DNA of 64,000 bases, taken from Antilocapra americana (taxonomy: Eukaryota; Chordata; Mammalia; Artiodactyla; Antilocapridae). The position numbers and the translations under genes were made by a program. This document shows positions 60,701 to 64,000 of the stretch, piece by piece; within the stretch, counting starts at the first letter, position 1, and each line of letters starts with the position of its first letter. The notes under the pieces were generated by a model. The model searched no databases and was not told the DNA's origin. It was given only the letters and a program-made list of their open reading frames with translations. The DNA lies in contig ML662442.1 of assembly GCA_007570785.1 (NCBI GenBank), positions 63,141,392-63,205,391 of the forward strand. Reading direction: 5' to 3'.

Positions 60701-62636
60701 CAGTTGTATCAAGGATGTCATTTATAGCAAAACGGTGGCACATTACTCAGTTTTCATATTTATCTGGTCTCCTTCAATATGCTGTCCTTGACTTTTATAG
60801 CTTGCATATGTTTAAGAATTATAAATTGGTCATTTTGTAGAATATTACTTAATTTGAACATGATGGGTACTTTCTGGTAATTAGACCCACAGTGTGCATT
60901 TTTGGCAGGAATATCACAAACAGTGCTGTGTTCTCATTGGATCCTCTCCTGGCCACTTGATGTTCATTTATCTCATTATTGGTTGATTTTTACCAGTGAT
61001 TGATCAAGATGGTAGTTACGGGCTTATTCATGGGTGTAGGGGTTTCATTGTCTGTAATTATTAAATATTTTAAGAAGACACTTCGTATAAATATCCTGGA
61101 CTTCAGTCCCATGTCACTTACTAGTCTTAGCATCTGTTGATATTTCTAGTGTAAATTAACATTCTGATAGTTGCTAAACGATAACTTTTCTTATTCAGTC
61201 ATTCGTTGTACTTGACATTTTTCCGCAAGAATAGCTTTTTCATCTTCCTATTTATGCATTCAATTAATTTATTTGTATCAACATGAACTCATATGTTACT
61301 ATTATCAGTGGCTTATATTCCATTACTTACGTTATTTATTTTCATGTTCAGATTTTCTCACATTTGACCAGTGGGAGACCCTTTAAGCTGGTTTCCATGC
61401 CCTTTTGACATGTTTTTATTATTTTTTGGAGAAATTTCCTATTTTCTGGCACAGCTGGGCTTATCTTTTGCCTTCCTTGACCCAACGTTGACGTCACCCA
61501 TTTCTCCCAGACTCTGGTTTATTTTTGTAGAGAACGATTTGTAGACACTAAGATCTGGGCACTAGATGAGCTCACTGCTACTGAACTAATGCTGCTGCTG
61601 ACCTTTCAGGGGACATATGATTAAGTAAATACAAAAATTTGTTTATTTCTATATCCATTTGTAGATATTGAAAACCACGAATGTATACCATTAGCTCCAG
61701 TTCATACCTAACAGCACCAGATTCATTCTAGTTTTTCACTTTTCATGTTTACAGTCAGTGAGAAATCTGGCTTCTATTTTCTCCAGTTCCATTTACTTAC
61801 TTTTTCAGTAAGGACGGACTACATAAAGTAGCCATAAGGAGAACTACATAAAGTAGCCAGTTTCCTCTCCTACTGGGCCAACACTAATTCCTACTCATGT
61901 CTACCTAAAGGCCTTTGGACTCCAGAGGAAACAGAAGGAGACTGAGAAGGAAGAAGGATACTTGTTTTTATATATTCTATTAATACTGTTCCATGATTTA
62001 TTTTGTTTGGCCTAATGATGTGATTGTCTGGAATATTTCACATATTGGTGTATATATTAGCCTGCCTCATTTTTTTTATAAATGCTTTCTGTTTTACATT
62101 TATGATATTTATGTGTGTATATATATATTTGCACATTTCTATATTGATGGTCATTTAACTGATTTTTACATTTTCATATTCACAAAAGGTGCATTTTCTT
62201 TGTACACACATATGAGATTCTTCCTAGATTAATAGAAGTAAAATTTCTAGATTAAAGGGTATTTATATTTATGTGTTTGTGGATATCTTGTGTTGTTAAA
62301 CTATCCTCACTTGAGAATGCAAATTATATATATTCTTATTTAAAAGTTAATAGAGAAGTCATGAGCTAGATGAAAACAACTTCATTATTACGTGTGTTTC
62401 CAAGTGTGTAAGTGTAAAGTTGTTTTGTGTAATATGGTCATGCTTTTCTTCATTACAATGATAACGATATCTCAGAATTTTATAGGCCTGCTTATGGTTG
62501 TCACTATCATTTTCGTTAAACCTGATAGGATTTACTGTTTTCATTCTTAGGTTATCCAAATGTGAAACATTTTTCTTGGGATAAATACTTAGAAGAAACC
62601 AATTCTTTACCTGCTCCTGCAAGAGCTTTCAAAGTG
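27637..62636 (+). CDS. L3MBTL3: L3MBTL3, 5' part (13 coding exons; 3' end outside window)
   Basis: Nuclear, chromatin-associated MBT-repeat protein that reads mono- and dimethyl-lysine. It is reported to bind RBPJ and recruit the demethylase KDM1A to repress Notch targets (family knowledge). Joined coding segments: 27637-27738, 35612-35723, 36100-36174 (alternative), 37628-37787, 38947-39076, 40856-40940, 42545-42636, 44707-44811, 46066-46201, 47992-48083, 50545-50696, 58420-58496, 62551-62636. They total 1404 nt, 468 codons, with no stop and every junction in frame at GT/AG sites. Protein order: RBPJ-binding N-terminus (about 1-71), optional insert 72-96, FCS-like zinc finger about 120-143, charged linker with basic clusters 171-180 and 203-213, MBT1 from about 231 to 332, MBT2 about 340-439, start of MBT3. 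The remembered human ligand-pocket residues D274 and D381 fall at 273 and 380 here, an offset of one that supports both the exon chain and the identification. The remaining MBT3, CCHHC zinc finger and SAM domain lie beyond 64,000. Confidence 0.96.
27845..28072 (-). repeat. Bov-tA SINE, antisense
   Basis: Complement of the Bov-A body (TGCGACCCTATGGACCCTAG, then GGATTTTCCCAGCAAGATTACTGG) followed by the complement of the tRNA head (TGCATTGCAGGCAAATTCTT). It starts about 110 bases after the donor of the first coding exon. Confidence 0.88.
28073..30215 (+). other. Intron 2 with two MIR remnants
   Basis: MIR-like pieces at about 29045-29155 (GACCTTGAACAAGTCAGTTA) and 29250-29385 (ATCTGTAAAATGGGGATATAGG). 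Otherwise unassigned, with no exon. Confidence 0.5.
30220..30480 (+). repeat. L2 LINE fragment
   Basis: ATCACTCTTCTGCTTAAAATCC, then TTTTTGGTGGTCTGACCATT and CTCTCCAGCTGCATCTCGTT follow the order of the L2 ORF2 3' part. Confidence 0.6.
30578..30796 (-). repeat. Bov-tA SINE, antisense
   Basis: TGTCCGACTCTTTGCAACCC, TTCCAGGCAAGAATACTAGAG, then the complement of the tRNA head ending CCCCTGAGCCATCAGGGA. A MIR remnant follows at about 30815-30950. Confidence 0.9.
30960..32245 (+). other. Intron 2, nothing recognised
   Basis: No repeat family, RNA gene or exon identified on either strand. Confidence 0.45.
32250..33330 (-). repeat. L1 LINE 3' end (ORF2 tail and 3' UTR), antisense
   Basis: A long, well-preserved stretch of mammalian L1 in reverse: CATAGTATTCCATTGTGTGTG, TTCATCTGTTGATGGACACTTAGG, CATATCTTGGCAGTTGTAAA, ATTTCCCTGATGATTAGCATG and GCAGATATTTTCTCCCATTC. 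About 1.1 kb, an L1M/L1P-age copy. Degenerate, no ORF. Confidence 0.85.
33331..35611 (+). other. Distal intron 2, nothing recognised
   Basis: Unassigned sequence. A short direct repeat (GGAATACAGAA twice near 34660-34690) is visible. ORFs at 34570-34867 overlap in two frames and show no domain. Confidence 0.45.
35612..35723 (+). CDS. L3MBTL3: L3MBTL3 coding exon 2 (RBPJ-binding segment)
   Basis: Acceptor TGCTGCTAG, donor GAAG|GTAAGA; 112 nt, phase 0 in and phase 1 out. It encodes residues 35-71 plus the first base of the next codon. W64 in the stretch TTTWMVPT resembles the hydrophobic-W-hydrophobic-P motif by which RAM-like partners dock on the RBPJ beta-trefoil domain. That role is remembered from human L3MBTL3 studies and the motif match is my reading. 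The last G makes Ala with the optional exon (G+CC) or Val when it is skipped (G+TC), so both joins stay in frame. Confidence 0.95.
36030..37105 (+). mobile_element. L2 LINE, sense; donor of alternative exon 3
   Basis: Begins near the reverse-transcriptase YADD box (36068-36079, TATGCTGATGAC) and runs colinearly with L2 ORF2 to the 3' end, which shows GACTGTGAGCTCTCTTGGGC, a CATTATCAGTGTCTAGC region and the terminal GAATGAATGA near 37095. It is 5'-truncated and decayed: the RT frame is already broken by TAA at 36083-36085. It supplies both splice sites of exon 36100-36174. CR1/L2-clade elements amplified early in mammalian history. Confidence 0.8.
36100..36174 (+). CDS. L3MBTL3: L3MBTL3 alternative exon 3, exonised from an L2 LINE
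   Basis: 75 nt, phase 1 in and phase 1 out, so it can be included or skipped without changing frame. Acceptor ATATCTCCAG, donor ACAG|GTACCT. It adds 25 residues, [10 protein letters not shown] through PPGCPT, rich in Pro and Ser (residues 72-96). I recall the same insert in the 780-residue human isoform and its absence from a 755-residue isoform. The exon lies inside an L2 element: the YADD box of the reverse transcriptase is at 36068-36079, and the RT frame continues through the exon as an L2-like peptide ([11 protein letters not shown], then LDISTWM). The L3MBTL3 frame is +1 relative to RT. The insert falls between the RBPJ-binding segment and the zinc finger. No domain is recognised; it is probably disordered. 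Confidence 0.88.
37628..37787 (+). CDS. L3MBTL3: L3MBTL3 coding exon 4 (FCS-like zinc finger)
   Basis: Acceptor CGTCTTCTAG after a long T/C tract, donor GACAA|GTAGGT; 160 nt, phase 1 in and phase 2 out. It encodes residues 97-149 and part of 150. C120-x2-C123 and C139-x3-C143 (NYCSQNC) form an FCS-like zinc finger of the kind found near the N-terminus of Polycomb/MBT proteins; such fingers are associated with RNA binding or protein contacts. The extra cysteines C124 and C132 leave the exact ligands uncertain. Confidence 0.95.
37788..38940 (+). other. Intron between exons 4 and 5, nothing recognised
   Basis: A C-rich stretch (37890-37922) and AT-rich DNA; no repeat family or exon identified. 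Confidence 0.45.
38941..38946 (+). promoter_or_regulatory. Tandem NAGNAG splice acceptor (CAGCAG)
   Basis: CAGCAG directly before exon 5, behind the tract CTTTTGGGTTTATAAATT. Use of either AG keeps the frame: the distal AG gives Lys, the proximal AG gives Asn-Arg at residue 150. The human-like protein corresponds to the distal AG. Actual usage cannot be read from DNA. Confidence 0.6.
38947..39076 (+). CDS. L3MBTL3: L3MBTL3 coding exon 5 (acidic linker, NAGNAG acceptor)
   Basis: 130 nt, phase 2 in and phase 0 out. It encodes residues 150-193: an acidic run (EDNEEEDSK), a basic run [10 protein letters not shown] that looks like a nuclear localisation signal, then another acidic run. The acceptor is the tandem CAGCAG at 38941-38946. 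Using the second AG gives the KDKDQ junction expected from human; using the first would add three bases and change K to NR. The donor is ATG|GTTAGT, with T at +3, weaker than its neighbours. From memory the human segment is one residue longer (KEDGEER against KEEEER), which explains the one-residue numbering offset downstream. Confidence 0.93.
39550..40690 (-). repeat. L2 LINE relic, antisense
   Basis: The reverse complement aligns with the same L2 region as the sense copy at 36 kb. For example GAGATGCTTATTAGATGTCC (around 40357-40376) complements the segment equivalent to the alternative exon. It fills most of the intron between exons 5 and 6. The 94- and 74-residue ORFs here are antisense L2 and not genes. 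Confidence 0.6.
40856..40940 (+). CDS. L3MBTL3: L3MBTL3 coding exon 6 (basic linker)
   Basis: Acceptor CTTATTGTAG, donor CAGG|GTGAGT; 85 nt, phase 0 in and phase 1 out. It encodes residues 194-221 plus the first base of Gly222. The cluster RARRKRR (about 207-213) is a second nuclear-localisation candidate. The exon lies just downstream of a long antisense L2 relic that fills most of the preceding intron. Confidence 0.95.
40941..42544 (+). other. Intron between exons 6 and 7
   Basis: No repeat family confidently assigned. Two perfect adjacent hairpins at 42268-42311 are listed separately. ORFs at 41274-41881 have no domain. Confidence 0.45.
42268..42311. repeat. Two adjacent perfect hairpins
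   Basis: First: ATTTACTTTAA, loop GTCC, TTAAAGTAAAT (42268-42293). Second, directly next: GTACTTT, loop AAGT, AAAGTAC (42294-42311). Both share the ACTTTAAGT motif, which appears again just after. They lie about 230 bases before the exon that opens MBT1. Confidence 0.9.
42545..42636 (+). CDS. L3MBTL3: L3MBTL3 coding exon 7 (start of MBT1)
   Basis: Acceptor GCCTTTCAG, donor GAG|GTACAG; 92 nt, phase 1 in and phase 0 out. It encodes residues 222-252. W231-C-W-A-S-Y-L-E-E-E starts the extended arm of MBT repeat 1, and VPAKLFKE ends the exon. It opens the first of three MBT exon cassettes, each starting with a Gly codon split after its first base. The donor has C at +4, so it is moderate. Confidence 0.95.
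43145..43364. mobile_element. hAT-type MER DNA transposon
   Basis: The left end CAGGGATCAGCAAACTTTTT and the complement of the right end (CAAGGGTCAGTGAACTACGA) form a terminal inverted repeat. The inside reads TTATAGGCTTTATGGAGTATATGG and GCAGCCATAGGCAATGTATAA, typical of a common non-autonomous hAT-Charlie element. Confidence 0.7.
43650..44680 (-). repeat. Old L1 (L1M) relic, antisense, split by a Bov-A
   Basis: Reverse-strand L1M 3' features lie on both sides of the Bov-A insertion: TTTTTTTGTCTGAGTTTGGAG upstream; GATTATTTCCTAGGATTAAAATTGC, ACATTTGAATTTCCTTTTCTG and TTTTTAGGAGCTGTTTATGA downstream. It runs to within about 30 bases of exon 44707. Confidence 0.55.
44055..44172 (-). repeat. 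Bov-A SINE, antisense
   Basis: TCAGTCGTGTCCGACTCTTT, CATAGACTGTAGCCCGCCAGG and CCTTCTCC near 44168, a single Bov-A unit. TATGTGGA appears just before and just after it, a probable target duplication. Confidence 0.88.
44707..44811 (+). CDS. L3MBTL3: L3MBTL3 coding exon 8 (MBT1 core)
   Basis: Acceptor TTACATTCTAG, donor GAG|GTAAGC; 105 nt, phase 0 both ends. It encodes residues 253-287 with [15 protein letters not shown]273 corresponds to human D274, the acidic pocket residue of MBT1. The first codon is TAT (Tyr), where I recall His (CAT) in human. The sequence directly upstream is an old L1 relic, so part of the acceptor region may be transposon-derived. Confidence 0.95.
44880..45095 (+). repeat. 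MIR SINE
   Basis: TTTATGCCAGGCACAGGACT, TATAGATGAAGGAACTGAGG, CTCAGAGAGGTTGAGTGAGG and GGTCACACAGCTTCCAAG form a clear MIR core between exons 8 and 9. Confidence 0.85.
45096..46065 (+). other. Intron between exons 8 and 9, nothing further
   Basis: Unassigned DNA; overlapping ORFs on both strands near 45500-45970 show no domain. Confidence 0.45.
46066..46201 (+). CDS. L3MBTL3: L3MBTL3 coding exon 9 (MBT1 end, aromatic cage)
   Basis: Acceptor CCTATTACAG, donor AAAG|GTATTG; 136 nt, phase 0 in and phase 1 out. It encodes residues 288-332 plus one base of Gly333. [11 protein letters not shown] supplies the cage aromatics (F297, Y300, Y304 here), followed by the family signature [19 protein letters not shown]. 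It closes the first MBT cassette. Confidence 0.96.
46481..46503 (+). repeat. (AC)n microsatellite
   Basis: Eleven and a half AC units followed by AAAACACA. A potential polymorphic marker. Confidence 0.95.
46917..47108 (+). repeat. Bov-tA SINE
   Basis: GGGGCTTCCTTGGTGGCTTA head, TGGGTTTGATCTCTGGGT decayed B box, AATGGCAACCCACTCCAGTA and TTGGACACGACTGAGCAACC. Confidence 0.92.
47109..47991 (+). other. Intron between exons 9 and 10, remainder
   Basis: No repeat or exon recognised. Confidence 0.45.
47992..48083 (+). CDS. L3MBTL3: L3MBTL3 coding exon 10 (start of MBT2)
   Basis: Acceptor GTGGACCCTAG, donor ATA|GTAAGT; 92 nt, the same length and phases (1 in, 0 out) as the exon opening MBT1. It encodes residues 333-363: [18 protein letters not shown], then [11 protein letters not shown]. 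The equal exon length fits tandem duplication of an ancestral MBT cassette. Confidence 0.95.
48084..50544 (+). other. Intron between exons 10 and 11
   Basis: Contains a short TG repeat at 49144-49157 and otherwise unassigned DNA. No exon or named repeat was identified. Confidence 0.45.
50545..50696 (+). CDS. L3MBTL3: L3MBTL3 coding exon 11 (MBT2 core and cage)
   Basis: Acceptor TATTTCATAG, donor ATTG|GTGAGA; 152 nt, phase 0 in and phase 2 out. It encodes residues 364-413 and part of W414. D380, F404, W407 and Y411 match the methyl-lysine pocket of human MBT2 (remembered as D381, F405, W408, Y412), so the reader pocket is intact. A22 of this exon (NPAFIC) is Ser in the human sequence I recall. 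Confidence 0.96.
50697..53914 (+). other. Intron between exons 11 and 12, proximal part
   Basis: Mostly unassigned. A region at about 51780-52340 resembles old L1 3' UTR sequence, but I could not place it firmly. A 38-base alternating purine-pyrimidine tract lies at 53231-53268. Confidence 0.4.
53231..53268 (+). repeat. Alternating purine-pyrimidine tract ending in (CA)n
   Basis: TGCACATGTGCATGCACATG followed by nine CA units: 38 bases with strict pyrimidine-purine alternation, a sequence class able to adopt Z-DNA. Confidence 0.9.
54054..54287 (+). mobile_element. BovB (RTE) LINE 3' end, 5'-truncated
   Basis: Encodes in one frame the RTE reverse-transcriptase C-terminal signature [15 protein letters not shown], and ends with the (ACTGA)n-like tail CTGAACTGAACTGACTGA. 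AAAGAGATG at 54045-54053 and again at 54288-54296 is the target-site duplication. A MIR remnant precedes it (about 53915-54040). Confidence 0.93.
54300..56515 (+). other. Intron between exons 11 and 12, middle part outside BovB
   Basis: No gene or other named repeat recognised. An 83-residue ORF at 55743-55994 is AT-rich and domainless. Confidence 0.4.
55285..55535 (-). mobile_element. BovB (RTE) LINE 3' end, antisense
   Basis: On the minus strand it reads [16 protein letters not shown], then a frame disrupted by indels. It is more diverged than the sense copy 1 kb upstream and so probably older. Edges approximate. Confidence 0.85.
56520..57775 (+). repeat. L2 LINE relic, sense (paralogue of the exon donor)
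   Basis: Colinear with L2 ORF2: CCACCACAGCAGCTCTTGTCA, GCAGCAGCATTTGACCCAAT, the YADD-equivalent TTTGCCGATGACTCCTGAAT near 56779, TTTAAAACATAAATCAGATT and the terminal GAATGAATGAATGAAG. It covers more 5' sequence than the 36 kb copy. The equivalents of both splice sites of the alternative exon are degraded here. Confidence 0.75.
57776..58419 (+). other. Intron before exon 12, nothing recognised
   Basis: Unassigned AT-rich DNA with a T run at 58348-58359 upstream of the acceptor. Confidence 0.45.
58420..58496 (+). CDS. L3MBTL3: L3MBTL3 coding exon 12 (MBT2 end)
   Basis: Acceptor AACTCACAG, donor CCAG|GTTTGT; 77 nt, phase 2 in and phase 1 out. It encodes the rest of W414 to P439 plus one base of Gly440, including the signature [13 protein letters not shown] and ending TPPG. 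The preceding intron is 7.7 kb, the second longest between coding exons here. The donor has T at +3 and +4 and is weak by consensus. Confidence 0.95.
58497..59284 (+). other. Intron after exon 12, nothing recognised
   Basis: No repeat, RNA gene or exon identified. Confidence 0.45.
59285..59398 (+). repeat. Bov-A SINE
   Basis: GGCAACCCACTCCAGTATTC, CTTGGACAGAGGAGCCTGGT, CGGTCCATGGGGTCGCACAG: a single unit without a tRNA head. Confidence 0.9.
60276..60482 (+). repeat. Bov-tA SINE with intact B box
   Basis: GGGCTTCCCAGGTGGCGCAG head and a consensus Pol III B box GGTTCGATCCC at 60340-60350, then a Bov-A body (GGCAGTCCACTCCAGTATTC) and tail (GCACGTGACTGAGGGACTGA). The best-preserved Bov-tA head in the window, so possibly one of the youngest copies. 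Confidence 0.93.
60595..61790 (-). repeat. Old L1 (L1M/L1ME-like) 3' UTR, antisense
   Basis: ACAGAAAAGTTGGAAGAACAG, GTGCATTTTTGGCAGGAATATC, TGTAATTATTAAATATTTTAAG and GATCTGGGCACTAGATGAGC follow in order a long L1M 3' region that I recognise from memory. Subfamily uncertain. Confidence 0.55.
61791..62550 (+). other. Intron before exon 13, nothing firmly assigned
   Basis: A 17-base direct repeat ACTACATAAAGTAGCCA occurs at 61818-61834 and 61843-61859. AT-rich thereafter; an L1-like character is possible but unproven. Confidence 0.4.
62551..62636 (+). CDS. L3MBTL3: L3MBTL3 coding exon 13 (start of MBT3)
   Basis: Acceptor TTTTCATTCTTAG, donor GTG|GTAAGA; 86 nt, phase 1 in and phase 0 out. It encodes residues 440-468, [18 protein letters not shown] then [10 protein letters not shown], the N-terminal arm of MBT repeat 3. 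No later L3MBTL3 exon is recognisable between 62,637 and 64,000, so the gene continues past the window. Confidence 0.95.
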
Positions 62637-64000
62637 GTAAGATATTACATTTTACAATATTTGATTCATTTATGTTGGTAATAGTGCCGAGTCATTGAAA
62701 TTTAAGAACATGAAAAGTATTGGTAAACAGGAACAAGAGAGAAGCAGAAGGCCGAAGAAGATGTTTTTGAATTTTTACAGTTTTGAAAGGGAAAATGGTT
62801 ACTGGGGGAGGGGGGATTATTAGTGCCAACTAAAGAATACTTCCATTTTGGACTTTAAAGTCTCCTTGGAAAATAATTATGTTTGAATTGGTTTGCAGTG
62901 AGTTGATTGTACAGCAGACTTCTGTTTTTCCAGCTAGATATTCTGAAAGACCAAGCAGCGCAAGATATCTGTTGTTTTATGATGAAAATTTTATTTCCTC
63001 ATTCCTTTGGGTTTGCTTATGGCAAGCTGAGATGTTGTGTTTTGTTTTGTTTTATGTTATTGCTATAAAAAAGCATGTTTGATTACTGCAATACAGGGTC
63101 ATCTGTTTTGATTATAGTGTCTTTCTAACCCAGGTAATTGTTTCTTGCATATTAAGATTTGAAGTTAACCTAATTTGTGTGCAAGAGAAAAATACAAAAT
63201 AGAAATGTATTTAAAATTTTTTAAAATCTCAAACAGCTTGCTTTATAATTTGTATTTTAAAATAAAAGATATATTAAATACTTGATTTTTTTAAAAAAAT
63301 GACAGTATTGTAAGCATTTTTAATAGACCTTTTGTGCATAAATTTATAGGATTTTTAATGATTAAATTAATTAGTAGGTATGGATCCAAATACATCAGAA
63401 AAGAACATCAAAGATTTTGAGAGAAAAATTGTTACATGAAGAAAAGGCATAAATTCGGGATTATACCTGAGTAGTGTTTAGAGTCACGAAATTTTATGGA
63501 TTTTTATCTGACCCTCTAACTTAGCCTCATACAGAGGAAGAGCTGCTTTGCATTTTTGCTTTGAACTAGATAAAATCAAGTCAAACTCAGTCTGCATATC
63601 TAATATCACAGGGATATCAGAGAGAAAATCAGAATTCCTCCAGCTTGGCCTTTAGGTGCCTTGCATTAATTGTTCTGCATCCTTTGCTTGATTTTCACAG
63701 CAACACTTTTATTACACCTGTTAGCCATCACCTTTCCTTCTGCCCGTAAATTTTTCAGAGGCCTGTGGGTCTCTGCTGAGTTTTCAGATGTAGGTAGCCC
63801 CATTCCTGTTCTTAGAGCAGTTCCACCTTGTGTGTCTTAATTCCCAGTTTTCTTCTTAGAAAGACTTCTGTTACTTTTTGGTGTCATGCTAATTTCTGTG
63901 TCTCCTCTGTACAACTTGAGCGTTCTTCCCTCTTTTTTAAAAATAATTTTCATGTTTGTTGACTTTTGCCAAGACAGCTCCAAGTAATGAGAAAAAATTC
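62637..64000 (+). other. Intron after exon 13, to window end
   Basis: No further L3MBTL3 exon was found in this stretch; the MBT3 core expected next is absent. A short GTTTT repeat lies near 63038-63052. Confidence 0.5.

Overview
This is a window of ruminant nuclear DNA, most likely cattle or a close relative. It contains ruminant-restricted repeats: Bov-tA and Bov-A2 SINEs, BovB (RTE) LINE 3' ends, a CHR-type tRNA-Glu SINE and ruminant mariner MITEs. These sit over the usual mammalian fossils (L2, MIR, L1, hAT, Tigger-like). The sequence alone cannot separate cattle from sheep, goat, bison or buffalo. Nothing bacterial, plasmid or viral is present.

One protein-coding gene is visible: the 5' part of L3MBTL3 (lethal(3)malignant brain tumour-like 3, an MBT-repeat methyl-lysine reader), on the + strand. 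I identified it by translating exons by hand and matching remembered human L3MBTL3. From 1 to about 7 kb the DNA is intergenic. A CpG island, broken by a 400-base assembly gap, lies at about 7-8.3 kb and is the probable promoter. A likely untranslated exon lies near 9.7 kb. The initiator ATG is at 27,637. Thirteen coding exons follow (one alternative) to 62,636, giving 468 codons that join in frame. They encode an RBPJ-binding N-terminus, an optional 25-residue proline-rich insert, an FCS-like zinc finger, an acidic/basic nuclear-localisation linker, MBT1, MBT2 and the first third of MBT3. The rest of MBT3, the C-terminal zinc finger and the SAM domain lie beyond the window.

The main observation is that the optional 25-residue exon (36,100-36,174) lies inside an L2 LINE. 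It starts 20 bases after the element's reverse-transcriptase YADD catalytic box and is read one base out of the RT frame. A piece of fossil retrotransposon polymerase therefore encodes a proline-rich insert just after the RBPJ-binding segment. Other points are the phase-1 MBT exon cassettes with a split glycine codon at every junction, a NAGNAG acceptor at exon 5, two mariner hairpins 380 bases apart, perfect tandem hairpins before exon 7, and a promoter gap beside a 17-G run.

Splice sites were read by eye from GT/AG signals plus frame and homology. Repeat names and edges come from memory of consensus sequences, so edges are approximate (usually within tens of bases).
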